The notes: generated from the sequence alone by a model not told the origin. A stretch of DNA of 9,442 nt from an uncultured Acidimicrobium sp. (GCA_903850275.1 CAINLH010000076.1:1-9442); one strand, 5' to 3'; positions 1 to 7,745 are shown, counted from the stretch's first letter. Made by a program: numbers and translations.

Positions 1-861
1 TGCCGACAACGTGTTCTCTAACAAACATCCGATTGTCATTGGGCCTGTGCCGCCCGGCATTGGTGTGATTGCACCCGCCACTGCCTGCACTTCGTCGAAG
101 TCGACGTCGCCAACAATCTTGTTGTCGATGCGTGATACACCGACGTCGATCACTGTGGCGCCTGGCTTGACAAAATCAGCTTTGATCATGCGAGCGACAC
201 CAACGCAGGAAACAATGATGTCTGCCTCTCGGCACATTGCTTTGAGATCTTCTGCTGGCGTCATCGAGTGAGCGCATGTTGTGGTGGCGTCGCCGCCTTT
301 CCTAATGAACAAGATCACTTGAGGCAAGCCTGTCAAAAACGAGCGCCCAATAACAACAACTTTCTTGCCCTTCGTAGGAATCTCGTAACGCTCCAGCAAC
401 CGCATGACACCGAGCGGGGTGCAGGGTGCGTGGCCTGGAAGGCTGCGCATCAGTCGTCCCATCGAACGCTCAGTCAAACCGTCGACATCTTTCTCGGGTG
501 GAAGCAACGCAAGCACTGGCTCAGAGTTCAGATGTTTTGGAAGTGGAAGTTGCACCAAGATGCCGTGCACCGAAGGGTCGGCCGCAAGTTTGCGAACCTC
601 TGCCTCTACCTGCTCTTGTGTTGCGTCCTCTTCGAGATGCACTCCAACCGAAACCATTCCGGCCTCTTGCGCTTTTTTGTGCTTGCTGGTTACATAGATA
701 TGGCTTGGGGCATCGCCGCCAACAAGCACAGTGGCAAGACACACTTTGGGCGAACCCGCAGCTTCAATTTCTTTGCGCAAACGTGCAACAGTTTCGTCAC
801 GCAGTCCGTTGCCGTCCATCAAAATGGCGCCGCCGGGCGTGCGTTTGAATTCGTTGCTCAT
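1..861 (-). CDS. folD: FolD: bifunctional methylene-THF dehydrogenase / methenyl-THF cyclohydrolase (3' end cut by the window edge)
   Basis: The minus-strand frame from ATG at 861 reads 287 residues to the edge without a stop. FolD interconverts 5,10-methylene-THF and 10-formyl-THF in the cytoplasm, using NADP. Visible motifs are the catalytic Y56-VTS-K60, the substrate-binding GILVQLPLP (100-108, with Q104), KDVDGL (124-129), PCTPLG (146-151), the Rossmann loop GRSFLTGLP (172-180) and the C-terminal PGGTGPMT (269-276). The last two differ from the usual GRSxxVGxP and PGGVGPMT. The read ends in LLENTLSA, so by family length only about 5-15 residues are missing. The start overlaps the fhs stop as ATGA, which implies translational coupling, so fhs and folD form one operon. 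Alone FolD would be ordinary housekeeping; next to fhs and a dimethylglycine-oxidase-like enzyme it fits C1 oxidation. Confidence 0.96.
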   Translation of the reverse strand, partial: MSNEFKRTPGGAILMDGNGLRDETVARLRKEIEAAGSPKVCLATVLVGGDAPSHIYVTSKHKKAQEAGMVSVGVHLEEDATQEQVEAEVRKLAADPSVHGILVQLPLPKHLNSEPVLALLPPEKDVDGLTERSMGRLMRSLPGHAPCTPLGVMRLLERYEIPTKGKKVVVIGRSFLTGLPQVILFIRKGGDATTTCAHSMTPAEDLKAMCREADIIVSCVGVARMIKADFVKPGATVIDVGVSRIDNKIVGDVDFDEVQAVAGAITPMPGGTGPMTIGCLLENTLSA

Positions 862-2555
862 GACAATCCGACGATTTCGCCGTTCTCATCAAAGTCGATG
901 ATTGCTGCGGCAGGCTTTGTGCCAAGGCCTGGCAAAGTACGCATGTCGCCACAGATTGGATACACGAAGCCGGCACCAACTGACGCGCGTACTTCGCGAA
1001 CGTTGAGGGTGTGACCTTTTGGTGCGCCCTTCAAGGAAGCATCGCCCGAGATGGACAAGTGCGTCTTGGCGATACAAACCGGCAGGTTGCCGAATCCGTT
1101 GTCGGTGTAGTTCTTCAATTGCTTGTTGGCAAGTGCCGAATACGTAACGTTTGCCGCGCCGTAGATGGTCTTGGCAACGGTCTCGATCTTTTCCTTCAAC
1201 GATGCATCATCGGTGTACAGCATGTGGAAGTTGTTTGGCTCATTGCAAGCCTCCTCCACTGCCCTCGCCAAGTCGACCGCGCCCGCACCACCATCGGCGA
1301 AGTGCGTGCACACTGCAACGCGTGCGCCAGCCGATTCGGCAATCTTGCGAATGGCATCGTGTTCCGATTTGTGGTCGGTTGGGAACGAGTTGATAGCAAC
1401 CACTGGCACAACACCGTGTGCTTTCACGTTTTCAATCTGTGCTTTCAGGTTTTCGCCACCGGCTTCGACATCGGATGGGTTCTCGGCCAATAGCTCTGGT
1501 GGCAATGCCTTGCCGGCAACAATCTTGTACTTACCGGAGTGAGCCTTCAACGCGCGAACTGTTGTTACCAACACGGCGGCATCTGGCTTCAAGCCCGAGT
1601 AACGGCACTTGATGTTGAAGAATCGTTCTGCGCCCATGTCAGCGCCGAAGCCTGCCTCGGTGATGAGGTAATCGCCACCATGAATACCGACCATGTCGCC
1701 AATGATTGACGAGTTGCCGTGCGCAATGTTGCCGAATGGGCCGGCATGAACAATTACTGGCGTGTTCTCAAGCGTTTGCAGCAAGTTTGGCTTGATCGCG
1801 TCGCGCATAATGACTGCCATGGAGCCTGCACCACTCAGCTGCTCTGCAGTCACTGGTGTTCCCTTGGAGTTGTAGCCGACAACGATTCGCGCGAAACGCT
1901 TGCGCATATCTTCGAGCGAGGTTGAAAGGGCAAGAATTGCCATTACTTCGGAGGCTGCGGTGATGTCGAAACCTGTCTGACGCGTAACTCCGTCCTCCTT
2001 GGTTCCAAGACCCACGATGATATTGCGAAGCGAACGATCGTTGACGTCGATTACACGACGCCAAGTGATGTTGTCCATATCGAGATCGAGTTCGTTGCCC
2101 TGATGCAAATGGTTGTCCACCATTGCCGACAACAGGTTGTGCGCTGCAGTAACTGCGTGGAAGTCTCCTGTGAGGTGCAAGTTGAGCAGCTCCATTGGAA
2201 TGACTTGGCTGTAACCACCACCGGCAGCGCCACCTTTGATTCCAAATGTTGGACCCATGGATGGCTGACGAAGGCTGATGACTGCGTTCTTGCCAATGTG
2301 CTTAAAGGCCTGACCAAGACCAACAGTTGTGGTGGTCTTTCCCTCGCCGAGTGGCGTTGGGGTGATTGCGGTGACTACTACATACTTCGCCTTTGGTCGA
2401 CCCTTAAGTTCGTCGATTGCGTCCAGGCTGATCTTTGCAAGGCTCTTGCCGTAAGGCTCCAACAGGTGCTCGCCGATTCCCATCATGGCGGCAATCTCGG
2501 TAAGTGGCTTCGCAACGCCCTTGCGTGCAATTTCCAGATCTGATGGGAACGACAT
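858..2555 (-). CDS. fhs: Formate--tetrahydrofolate ligase (10-formyl-THF synthetase)
   Basis: 565 residues from ATG 2555, matching the usual 550-560 residue bacterial enzyme. It joins formate to THF with ATP, or runs in reverse to give formate and ATP. Visible are the P-loop TPLGEGKT (67-74), the SLRQPSMGPTFGIKGGAAGG block (94-113), GDFHAVTAAHN (130-140), and later EAGFGADMGAERF and VTTVRALKAHSG, all typical of the family. The frame stays open up to an ATG at 2651, but 2555 is chosen because AAGGAG lies six bases upstream and MSFPSDLEIA is the normal family N-terminus; the extra 32 residues would run through the promoter region. It is first in the operon with folD, which it overlaps by four bases. 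Together they interconvert methylene-THF and formate. The direction cannot be read from sequence; the nearby dimethylglycine-oxidase-like gene favours formate release. Confidence 0.97.
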   Translation of the reverse strand: MSFPSDLEIARKGVAKPLTEIAAMMGIGEHLLEPYGKSLAKISLDAIDELKGRPKAKYVVVTAITPTPLGEGKTTTTVGLGQAFKHIGKNAVISLRQPSMGPTFGIKGGAAGGGYSQVIPMELLNLHLTGDFHAVTAAHNLLSAMVDNHLHQGNELDLDMDNITWRRVIDVNDRSLRNIIVGLGTKEDGVTRQTGFDITAASEVMAILALSTSLEDMRKRFARIVVGYNSKGTPVTAEQLSGAGSMAVIMRDAIKPNLLQTLENTPVIVHAGPFGNIAHGNSSIIGDMVGIHGGDYLITEAGFGADMGAERFFNIKCRYSGLKPDAAVLVTTVRALKAHSGKYKIVAGKALPPELLAENPSDVEAGGENLKAQIENVKAHGVVPVVAINSFPTDHKSEHDAIRKIAESAGARVAVCTHFADGGAGAVDLARAVEEACNEPNNFHMLYTDDASLKEKIETVAKTIYGAANVTYSALANKQLKNYTDNGFGNLPVCIAKTHLSISGDASLKGAPKGHTLNVREVRASVGAGFVYPICGDMRTLPGLGTKPAAAIIDFDENGEIVGLS

Positions 2556-2561
2556 GATGTA

Positions 2562-2567
2562 CTCCTT
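2562..2567 (-). promoter_or_regulatory. Ribosome binding site of fhs
   Basis: AAGGAG on the minus strand lies six bases before ATG 2555. It decides the fhs start and is the only strong Shine-Dalgarno sequence in the window. Confidence 0.8.
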
Positions 2568-2632
2568 ATATATGGCACGGTTACTCGGGTTGAGCACCAA
2601 CAGCCGAACCACTATATAGGCAGATACTCCGC

Positions 2633-2641
2633 TGATATATG
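2633..2641 (+). promoter_or_regulatory. Possible extended -10 element of the oxygenase operon
   Basis: TG-A-TATATG resembles an extended -10 (TGnTATAAT). A transcript starting about seven bases after it would begin at or next to the ATG at 2650, which has no Shine-Dalgarno sequence, so a leaderless message is possible. No good -35 hexamer is seen 16-18 bases upstream. The same bases belong to the CGCTGATATA motif shared with the gntR/FAD-gene intergenic region, so the element may instead be, or overlap, an operator. Confidence 0.4.
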
Positions 2642-2648
2642 ACAAAAC

Positions 2649-2670
2649 CATGGGCTACGGTAAGCCCATG
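2649..2670. repeat. Perfect 8-bp inverted repeat spanning both candidate starts of the oxygenase gene
   Basis: The arms CATGGGCT (2649-2656) and AGCCCATG (2663-2670) are perfect reverse complements around a six-base loop, ACGGTA. Each arm contains one of the two in-frame ATG codons (2650 and 2668). In RNA it could form a hairpin over the initiation region; in DNA it could be a dimeric protein site. Neither role is shown by sequence alone. Confidence 0.6.
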
Positions 2671-3648
2671 GCAGTGTCGCTCCCGATTATTGATATATCC
2701 GAAATCCGAACATCCGCGACCAACTCCAGCGAATACTTGGTCGCAGCCAAAGACCTATTCCAAGCATTTAGCGACATCGGGTTTGCCATCGTCACCGGCC
2801 ATGGGGTTGCAGCTAGAACAGTCACCAACATGCGTGCTGCGGTTCGTGAGCTGTTCGCTACCCCGCGAGAAGTGTTGTTGGCAGACATGGTTGAGAAAGG
2901 CAACTATCGAGGTTTCGTGCCCCTTGGGTATTTCACACCAAATTCGGGAAAGGGAACGGCCGACCAATACGAAGCGTGGAAACTGCACAATGAAACCGAC
3001 CCGAATGATCCAATCTGCTCGCAGTCGCCTTTATACGGCGCTAACAAGTGGCCCGCGATTTCGTTCGACGTGAAGACACCCGTGCTGACTTATTGGAATG
3101 CGCTTGAGGGCGTAACCAACGACATCGTTGTTGCCCTCTGCTCCGCGCTACAGATTGACGCGAGTTTTGTGATGTCGTGCATGACGCAAGGGCTAACCAA
3201 CATGACGCTGCTCAACTACCCGCCCATGAATGCCAACGCGGATGGCTGGGGAATTCATCCGCACAAAGATTTCAATGTGATCACCGCGTTGGCACACGAC
3301 CCAATTGGCGGCCTCGAGGTTCGTGCACGCAGTGGAGAATGGATTGATGCAGTGTGTCCTGAAGACGCTTTTGTATTGAACGTTGGAGACATGCTGGAAC
3401 TATGGAGCGGTGGTCGATTGATTTCGACGCCGCACCGAGTGGTCAATCGAACCGGCGAGGCTAGGCAGTCGTTCCCCTTTTTCGCCAAACCGCGTTATGA
3501 CGTGATCATCGAACCGCTCATTACGCCGATTGATGGTTTCGATCGATTACCTCTTCACGTTGGTACATCTGCAGCGGATATTTGGTATTCCAATTGGCCG
3601 GATGCCGCGTCTACCGACCCAGCCCAGGAGCTTGGCTCGTACCAATAG
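2650..3648 (+). CDS. Isopenicillin-N-synthase-type Fe(II)/2-oxoglutarate-dependent oxygenase
   Basis: 332 residues from ATG 2650, or 326 from ATG 2668; numbering here uses the shorter form. The N-terminal DIOX_N region has LPIIDIS and the DIGFAIVTGHGV stretch. The C-terminal jelly-roll core carries the iron ligands H199-x-D201 (HPHKDF) and H256 (STPHRVVNR), with R266-x-S268 positioned to bind the 2-oxoglutarate carboxylate, so it should be an active oxygenase. The substrate is unknown. It heads a plus-strand operon with two sulfatase-family genes, so an organosulfate or its product is a fair guess. The known Fe/2OG sulfatase AtsK belongs to the separate TauD-type branch, so oxidative sulfate-ester cleavage cannot be assumed. 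Start choice is open: 2650 fits a leaderless message, while 2668 is preceded by CTACGGTA at the same distance as in the next gene. Confidence 0.9.
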   Translation: MGYGKPMAVSLPIIDISEIRTSATNSSEYLVAAKDLFQAFSDIGFAIVTGHGVAARTVTNMRAAVRELFATPREVLLADMVEKGNYRGFVPLGYFTPNSGKGTADQYEAWKLHNETDPNDPICSQSPLYGANKWPAISFDVKTPVLTYWNALEGVTNDIVVALCSALQIDASFVMSCMTQGLTNMTLLNYPPMNANADGWGIHPHKDFNVITALAHDPIGGLEVRARSGEWIDAVCPEDAFVLNVGDMLELWSGGRLISTPHRVVNRTGEARQSFPFFAKPRYDVIIEPLITPIDGFDRLPLHVGTSAADIWYSNWPDAASTDPAQELGSYQ

Positions 3649-3690
3649 TTCACGTCTTTGGCGGCCCCGACATTCGCCTACGGTATACAC

Positions 3691-5406
3691 ATGTCCGAAA
3701 AGGTTCGACGCAGTAAGAGCTTTGAGCCAAACGCACGACTAACCGAAACGCTCCCGAACGGTCAGGTTGCACACCGCGACCACATAGCGCACTCTGCACT
3801 ACTTGCTAAAAACTTCTACCAAGTTGCACCCGGTGTGTGGACCTTCGTGGGCAATGGACTCTCAAACCAATCGTTTATCAACGCACCAGATGGAATCATT
3901 GCCATCGATACAGGTGAGTCTGTCGAGGAAATGCGCAACGCGCTTACCGAACTTGAGAAGCACACGTCTCGCCCGGTTGTTGCCGTGTTGTACACGCACT
4001 TTCACTACGTAGGTGGCACACAAGCAGTTTTCGACAAATTTGGTGAGGTGCCTGTCTGGGGGCACGCAGACATTTCATTCAACAGAGAACGCACCGCTAC
4101 CGAGATTGCGCCTGCCTATAGCCGAGGGCTAGTCGAGCAATTCGCCGTCACGTTGACTGACTCTGGCGAGGACGGCCTCGTCAACGTGGGTTTAGGAAAT
4201 TTCTATCGAGACCCGGCACACGCGCCACACACCGTCAGTTTCATTGCACCAACCAACACATTTGCAGAGCAATGCACCATCGACGTTGCCGGCCTAGCAA
4301 TCGAAGTAACACCCGCGCCAAGTGATGCCGAGGATTCGGTGACGTACTGGTTCCCTTCACTAGGAACTGCAGTGAACAACCTTGTTTGGCCAGTGTTGTT
4401 TAATATTTTTGCTATTCGCGGCGAAGAGTATCGCGACCCCCAAGTAATGCTGCGAGGGCTCGACCATCTCTTGTCGCTTCAGTCGGAGCACTTGGTCGGC
4501 GCCCACGGCCCGCCGATCTCAGGCCAGGACGAAATTATTCGACGGGTTACCCGGTACCGCGATTCCATCCAGTTCTTGTGGGACCAGACCGTGCGGCACA
4601 CTAACCGTGGCGCTGCATCCCGAGACTTGGCACACCTCATCCAACTTCCCTCTTACTACGACGACGACTACCTCACCTCCGAGTATTACGGAGTCGCCGA
4701 ACATCATGTGCGCCAGATACGAAGTGGCCTGTTTGGTTTTTTTGATGGCGAAGAGTCGAACCTATTTCCGATTCCTACTACGGATCGTGCCGATCGTTTG
4801 ATTGCAGGTTTTGGCGGAGTTGAAATAGTGCGAAACACGGTGACAACCGCCCTGCGCGATGACGACGTTCGATGGGCGCTCGAGTGCGGCTCGTGGCTCA
4901 TTCACTATTCGGGCTCCACCGATGACGACAAACGACTGTATGCCTCGGTGCTTCGCGCAGTTGCACAACGCACTCCCTCTGCAAACATTCGTAACTGGTG
5001 CCTTGCCCGAGCGCGACACCTGGACGGCACATTCGATCTTTCACGCTTTTCAACCCACCGTCTCTCTAAGAGACAGATCCTCTCTTCTCCCGCAGAGACA
5101 ACCATCCGACTCATGCGCGTGTTGCTCGTGCCCGAGCGCGCCCAGAACATGGACACTCTCATTCGTTGGCAGTTTCAAGATGGGCAAACCGCATCCCTGC
5201 ACATTCGAAATGCTGTTGCGGTGCCAGTGAGCAACACAACCTCGAACAACATCGTGAAGTGCTCACTTGAAACGTGGGCAAATATCGTCGGCGGATCTCT
5301 CACGCTGAGCGCCAGCATTTCGCAAGGAGATCTAGTAATTGAAGGTGACGCACAATCGGTTGTTGGCGCCTTGAAGGCGTTTGACATTGCGGGGCTGTGC
5401 GCGTGA
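3691..5406 (+). CDS. SdsA1-like alkylsulfatase homologue (metallo-beta-lactamase fold, dimerisation and SCP2-like domains) with altered metal motif
   Basis: 571 residues from ATG 3691; a TTG at 3658 would add 11 residues but lacks support. Domain order is the MBL fold (about 30-280), an alkylsulfatase dimerisation domain (about 285-430, with YRDSIQFLWDQTVRHTNRG, YYGVAEHHVRQI and the FFDGEESNLFPIP stretch), and an SCP2-like C-terminus (about 455-571). SdsA1-type enzymes hydrolyse alkyl sulfates with two zinc ions bound through HxHxDH, two glutamates and a later histidine. Here the first motif reads H103-F-H105-Y-V107-G108, so its Asp and last His are absent. The segment that normally carries the second Glu (AEN) reads A227-V-N-N230, while H272 (GAHGPPISG) is kept. 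It may bind one metal or have another activity. No signal peptide is seen, unlike exported SdsA1. It starts 42 bases after the oxygenase and overlaps the next gene. Confidence 0.87.
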   Translation: MSEKVRRSKSFEPNARLTETLPNGQVAHRDHIAHSALLAKNFYQVAPGVWTFVGNGLSNQSFINAPDGIIAIDTGESVEEMRNALTELEKHTSRPVVAVLYTHFHYVGGTQAVFDKFGEVPVWGHADISFNRERTATEIAPAYSRGLVEQFAVTLTDSGEDGLVNVGLGNFYRDPAHAPHTVSFIAPTNTFAEQCTIDVAGLAIEVTPAPSDAEDSVTYWFPSLGTAVNNLVWPVLFNIFAIRGEEYRDPQVMLRGLDHLLSLQSEHLVGAHGPPISGQDEIIRRVTRYRDSIQFLWDQTVRHTNRGAASRDLAHLIQLPSYYDDDYLTSEYYGVAEHHVRQIRSGLFGFFDGEESNLFPIPTTDRADRLIAGFGGVEIVRNTVTTALRDDDVRWALECGSWLIHYSGSTDDDKRLYASVLRAVAQRTPSANIRNWCLARARHLDGTFDLSRFSTHRLSKRQILSSPAETTIRLMRVLLVPERAQNMDTLIRWQFQDGQTASLHIRNAVAVPVSNTTSNNIVKCSLETWANIVGGSLTLSASISQGDLVIEGDAQSVVGALKAFDIAGLCA

Positions 5407-7739
5407 CGGCTGGGAATATTCCGCTGCCCACTCCGCCCTTTGAGGGTGACATTGCCCGAATCATCACCGACTCGAAGCCCCGCAAGTTACAGCAACAAAC
5501 TGCACCCGATGGTGCGCCGAACATCGTGATGATCATGCTTGATGATGTTGGCTTCGGTTCGTTTGCAACATTCGGTGGGCCTGTAAACACTCCTGGCCTC
5601 GACCGCGTTGCGAAAAATGGTCTTCGTTATAACCAATTCCATACAACGGCACTGTGTTCGCCAACACGTGCGGCGCTGCTCACCGGCCGCAACCATCACT
5701 CCGTGCACATGGGCGGCATTACAGAAATCGCCAATTCATTTCCTGGCTACGACAGCGCGATACCGCCCGAGTCGGCGACTACTGCTCAAGTACTGAAAAT
5801 GAATGGCTACAGCACTGCGTGCTTTGGCAAATGGCACCTTGCTCCGTCTTGGGAGCAAAGCCCGTCTGGTCCGTTTGACCGGTGGCCGACTGGTCTTGGC
5901 TTCGATCGCTTCTACGGAATCATGGGCGCGGAATCATCGCAGTGGGAACCACCCGTCTACGACCAGACAACTCCAATTGCGCCGCATGTTGGCCGCGATG
6001 ACTATCACCTCACTGAAGATCTTGCCGATCAGGCAATCACTTGGATGCAACGGCAACACGCAAGCACGCCAAACAGACCATTCTTTATGTACTTCTCCAC
6101 GCCTGCGGTGCACGCGCCGCACCATGTGCCCCGACAATGGATTGAAAAATACAAGGGCGTGTTCGACAACGGATGGGACTCACTGCGAGAGCAGATCTAT
6201 CAACGCCAATTGCAAATTGGTGTAATCCCACCTGACACCACGTTAACTGGGCGCCCCGAACAGGTTCCATCGTGGGACGACTACCCCGAGCGTTACCGCC
6301 CTGTCGCAAGCCGACTGATGGAAACCTTTGCTGGGTTCTTGGAGCACACCGACGCACAAATAGCGAGAGTCATCGATCAACTTGAGACTTTGGGCATCGC
6401 GGAAAACACACTGGTCATTTACATCACTGGCGACAACGGGGCATCCGCAGAAGGAACCGTCCACGGCGCATGGAGCGCACCGTCATTCCAGAATGGTGTC
6501 CCGGAAGACCCAGAGTGGCTGCTTGAGCACATGGACGATTTCGGCACGGCAAAGTGCGAAAACCATTTCAATGTTGGCTGGGCATGGGCGCTCGACTCTC
6601 CATTTCAATGGATGAAACAGGTCGCATCACACTTTGGTGGCACACGAAACGCAATGGCAATTTCTTGGCCAAAAAAGATTGCCGAACGCGGTGGACTACG
6701 CACCCAGTTCCACCATGTCACCGACATTGCGCCGACCATTTACGAGGCTGCAGGAATTGTGCCGCCGCTCAGCGTCAACGGCATCAAACAGATGCCTATT
6801 CACGGAACCTCAATGCTGTACTCGCTCAATGACGAAACTGCAGCCAGTACACACACCGAGCAGTATTTCGAGATCCTTGGCAACAGGGCGATGTACAGCG
6901 AGGGCTGGATTGCTTCATGTTTCCATGGGCGCCTTCCATGGATCAGATTGCAAGGTCTCGAGTTTGATGGGCCACAAGAAAAGTGGGAGTTGTACAACAT
7001 AGAAAAGGATTTCTCGCAGGCAGTGGACTTGGCGCTAACCCACCCCGACAAACTTGCCGAATTACAACAGCTGTTCCACCAACACGCAACCGACTACGGG
7101 GTGTACCCATTGCGCGACCCAGGCTCGCCACGCAACGGTGAGTTTGCCGTACCCCATTCTCTCGACGGTTTTTCGTCCATGACATACACCGCTGCTCACG
7201 TGCGCATGCCGGAAAGCTCTGTCATCAATCTAAAAAACTGCTCGTACCGAATCACCGCTTCGATCGTTGTGCAGAATTCGAAGCCGCAGGGTGTGATTGC
7301 TTGTCAGGGCGGAAACATGGCTGGCTGGTCGATGTATATCGACGAACAATCTAGGCCAACATTTCATTACAACTGGTTTGGTCATGAACACAGCGCAGTG
7401 CAACACCCGATTCCCCTTTCGATGGGGCCACACGAAATTCGCCTTACATTCATTTACGACGGTGGCTTCGGTGCAGGTGGCACAGCCGTGCTTACTGTTG
7501 ATGATGGTGATGGCCACTCGGTGCGAATTGATCGCACAGTGCCCCTAGTTTTTTCGATGAGCGGCGAAACTTTTGACGTGGGTATGGATACCGGCTCCCC
7601 CGTTGGCCCGTACCCTCACCAATTTCCTTGCACCGAAGAAATTGTTGGAGTTACTTTGCAACGTCTGGATGAACCGCCAAAAGAGATTCTAGAAAAGATG
7701 CGCGAAGGCGAATTTAGAGCGAGCATCAGCACGCAGTAA
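5403..7739 (+). CDS. Type I (formylglycine) sulfatase, AtsA-like arylsulfatase
   Basis: 778 residues from GTG 5403, which overlaps the previous stop as GTGA; GTG 5397 is an alternative. The core has LDDVG (46-50, metal-binding D47 and D48), the C85-SPTR signature whose cysteine becomes formylglycine, LLTGRNHH just after it, FGKWHL with its Lys and His, STPAVHAPHH, and TGDNGAS with Asp and Asn metal ligands. All expected catalytic residues are present, so it should be active once modified. Past about residue 580 lies a beta-rich extension (ITASIVVQNSKPQGVIACQG and on), as in long AtsA-type sulfatases. There is no N-terminal signal peptide, so it is probably cytoplasmic. No formylglycine-generating enzyme is in the window, so it must be supplied elsewhere. 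The substrate is unknown. Choline sulfatase (BetC) is shorter, so that label is not supported despite the N-methyl-amine context. Confidence 0.95.
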   Translation: MTAGNIPLPTPPFEGDIARIITDSKPRKLQQQTAPDGAPNIVMIMLDDVGFGSFATFGGPVNTPGLDRVAKNGLRYNQFHTTALCSPTRAALLTGRNHHSVHMGGITEIANSFPGYDSAIPPESATTAQVLKMNGYSTACFGKWHLAPSWEQSPSGPFDRWPTGLGFDRFYGIMGAESSQWEPPVYDQTTPIAPHVGRDDYHLTEDLADQAITWMQRQHASTPNRPFFMYFSTPAVHAPHHVPRQWIEKYKGVFDNGWDSLREQIYQRQLQIGVIPPDTTLTGRPEQVPSWDDYPERYRPVASRLMETFAGFLEHTDAQIARVIDQLETLGIAENTLVIYITGDNGASAEGTVHGAWSAPSFQNGVPEDPEWLLEHMDDFGTAKCENHFNVGWAWALDSPFQWMKQVASHFGGTRNAMAISWPKKIAERGGLRTQFHHVTDIAPTIYEAAGIVPPLSVNGIKQMPIHGTSMLYSLNDETAASTHTEQYFEILGNRAMYSEGWIASCFHGRLPWIRLQGLEFDGPQEKWELYNIEKDFSQAVDLALTHPDKLAELQQLFHQHATDYGVYPLRDPGSPRNGEFAVPHSLDGFSSMTYTAAHVRMPESSVINLKNCSYRITASIVVQNSKPQGVIACQGGNMAGWSMYIDEQSRPTFHYNWFGHEHSAVQHPIPLSMGPHEIRLTFIYDGGFGAGGTAVLTVDDGDGHSVRIDRTVPLVFSMSGETFDVGMDTGSPVGPYPHQFPCTEEIVGVTLQRLDEPPKEILEKMREGEFRASISTQ

Positions 7740-7744
7740 GCGTG
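7730..7744. other. Small inverted repeat at the convergent gene ends (weak terminator candidate)
   Basis: CACGC and GCGTG flank the five-base loop AGTAA, spanning the sulfatase stop codon and the six-base gap before the gntR stop. A five-base stem without a T run is a poor intrinsic terminator. No better one is visible between these convergent genes, so transcripts may overlap or rely on Rho. Confidence 0.25.
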
Positions 7745-7745
7745 A

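Larger units (their letters stand above)
2556..2649. other. Divergent intergenic region between fhs and the oxygenase operon
   Basis: This short region must hold promoters for both directions. It contains the self-complementary octamer CTATATAG at 2612-2619, a possible -10 region for fhs (weak, with no convincing -35), and CGCTGATATA at 2630-2639 towards the oxygenase. The last motif recurs exactly at 8441-8450, ahead of the dimethylglycine-oxidase-like gene. The A+T-rich stretches contrast with the flanking coding sequence. No small gene is evident here. Confidence 0.6.

Noticed and set aside
268..1014. Long plus-strand open frame (248 residues) opposite folD and the end of fhs
   Set aside because: It is antisense to two well-conserved enzymes, has no recognisable domain, and its composition follows from the codon pattern of the opposite strand.
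1011..1493. Plus-strand open frame (160 residues) opposite fhs
   Set aside because: It is a shadow of the strongly conserved fhs coding frame, with no Shine-Dalgarno sequence or family motifs.
2103..2543. Plus-strand open frame (146 residues) opposite the 5' part of fhs
   Set aside because: It is antisense to the P-loop region of fhs, and the peptide is low in plausible protein features.
2556..2651. N-terminal extension of Fhs to ATG 2651
   Set aside because: It would run through the divergent promoter region and ignore the AAGGAG six bases before ATG 2555; family proteins begin at the shorter form.
4736..4744. Run of seven T bases inside the alkylsulfatase homologue, a possible frameshift or slippage site
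   Set aside because: The frame is intact across it, and the encoded GFFDG matches the expected family position, so neither a sequencing error nor recoding is indicated.
5403..7739. Naming the sulfatase a choline sulfatase (BetC) because of the dimethylglycine-oxidase neighbour
   Set aside because: It is much longer than choline sulfatases, which are about 500 residues, and its layout is AtsA-like; the context alone is not enough.
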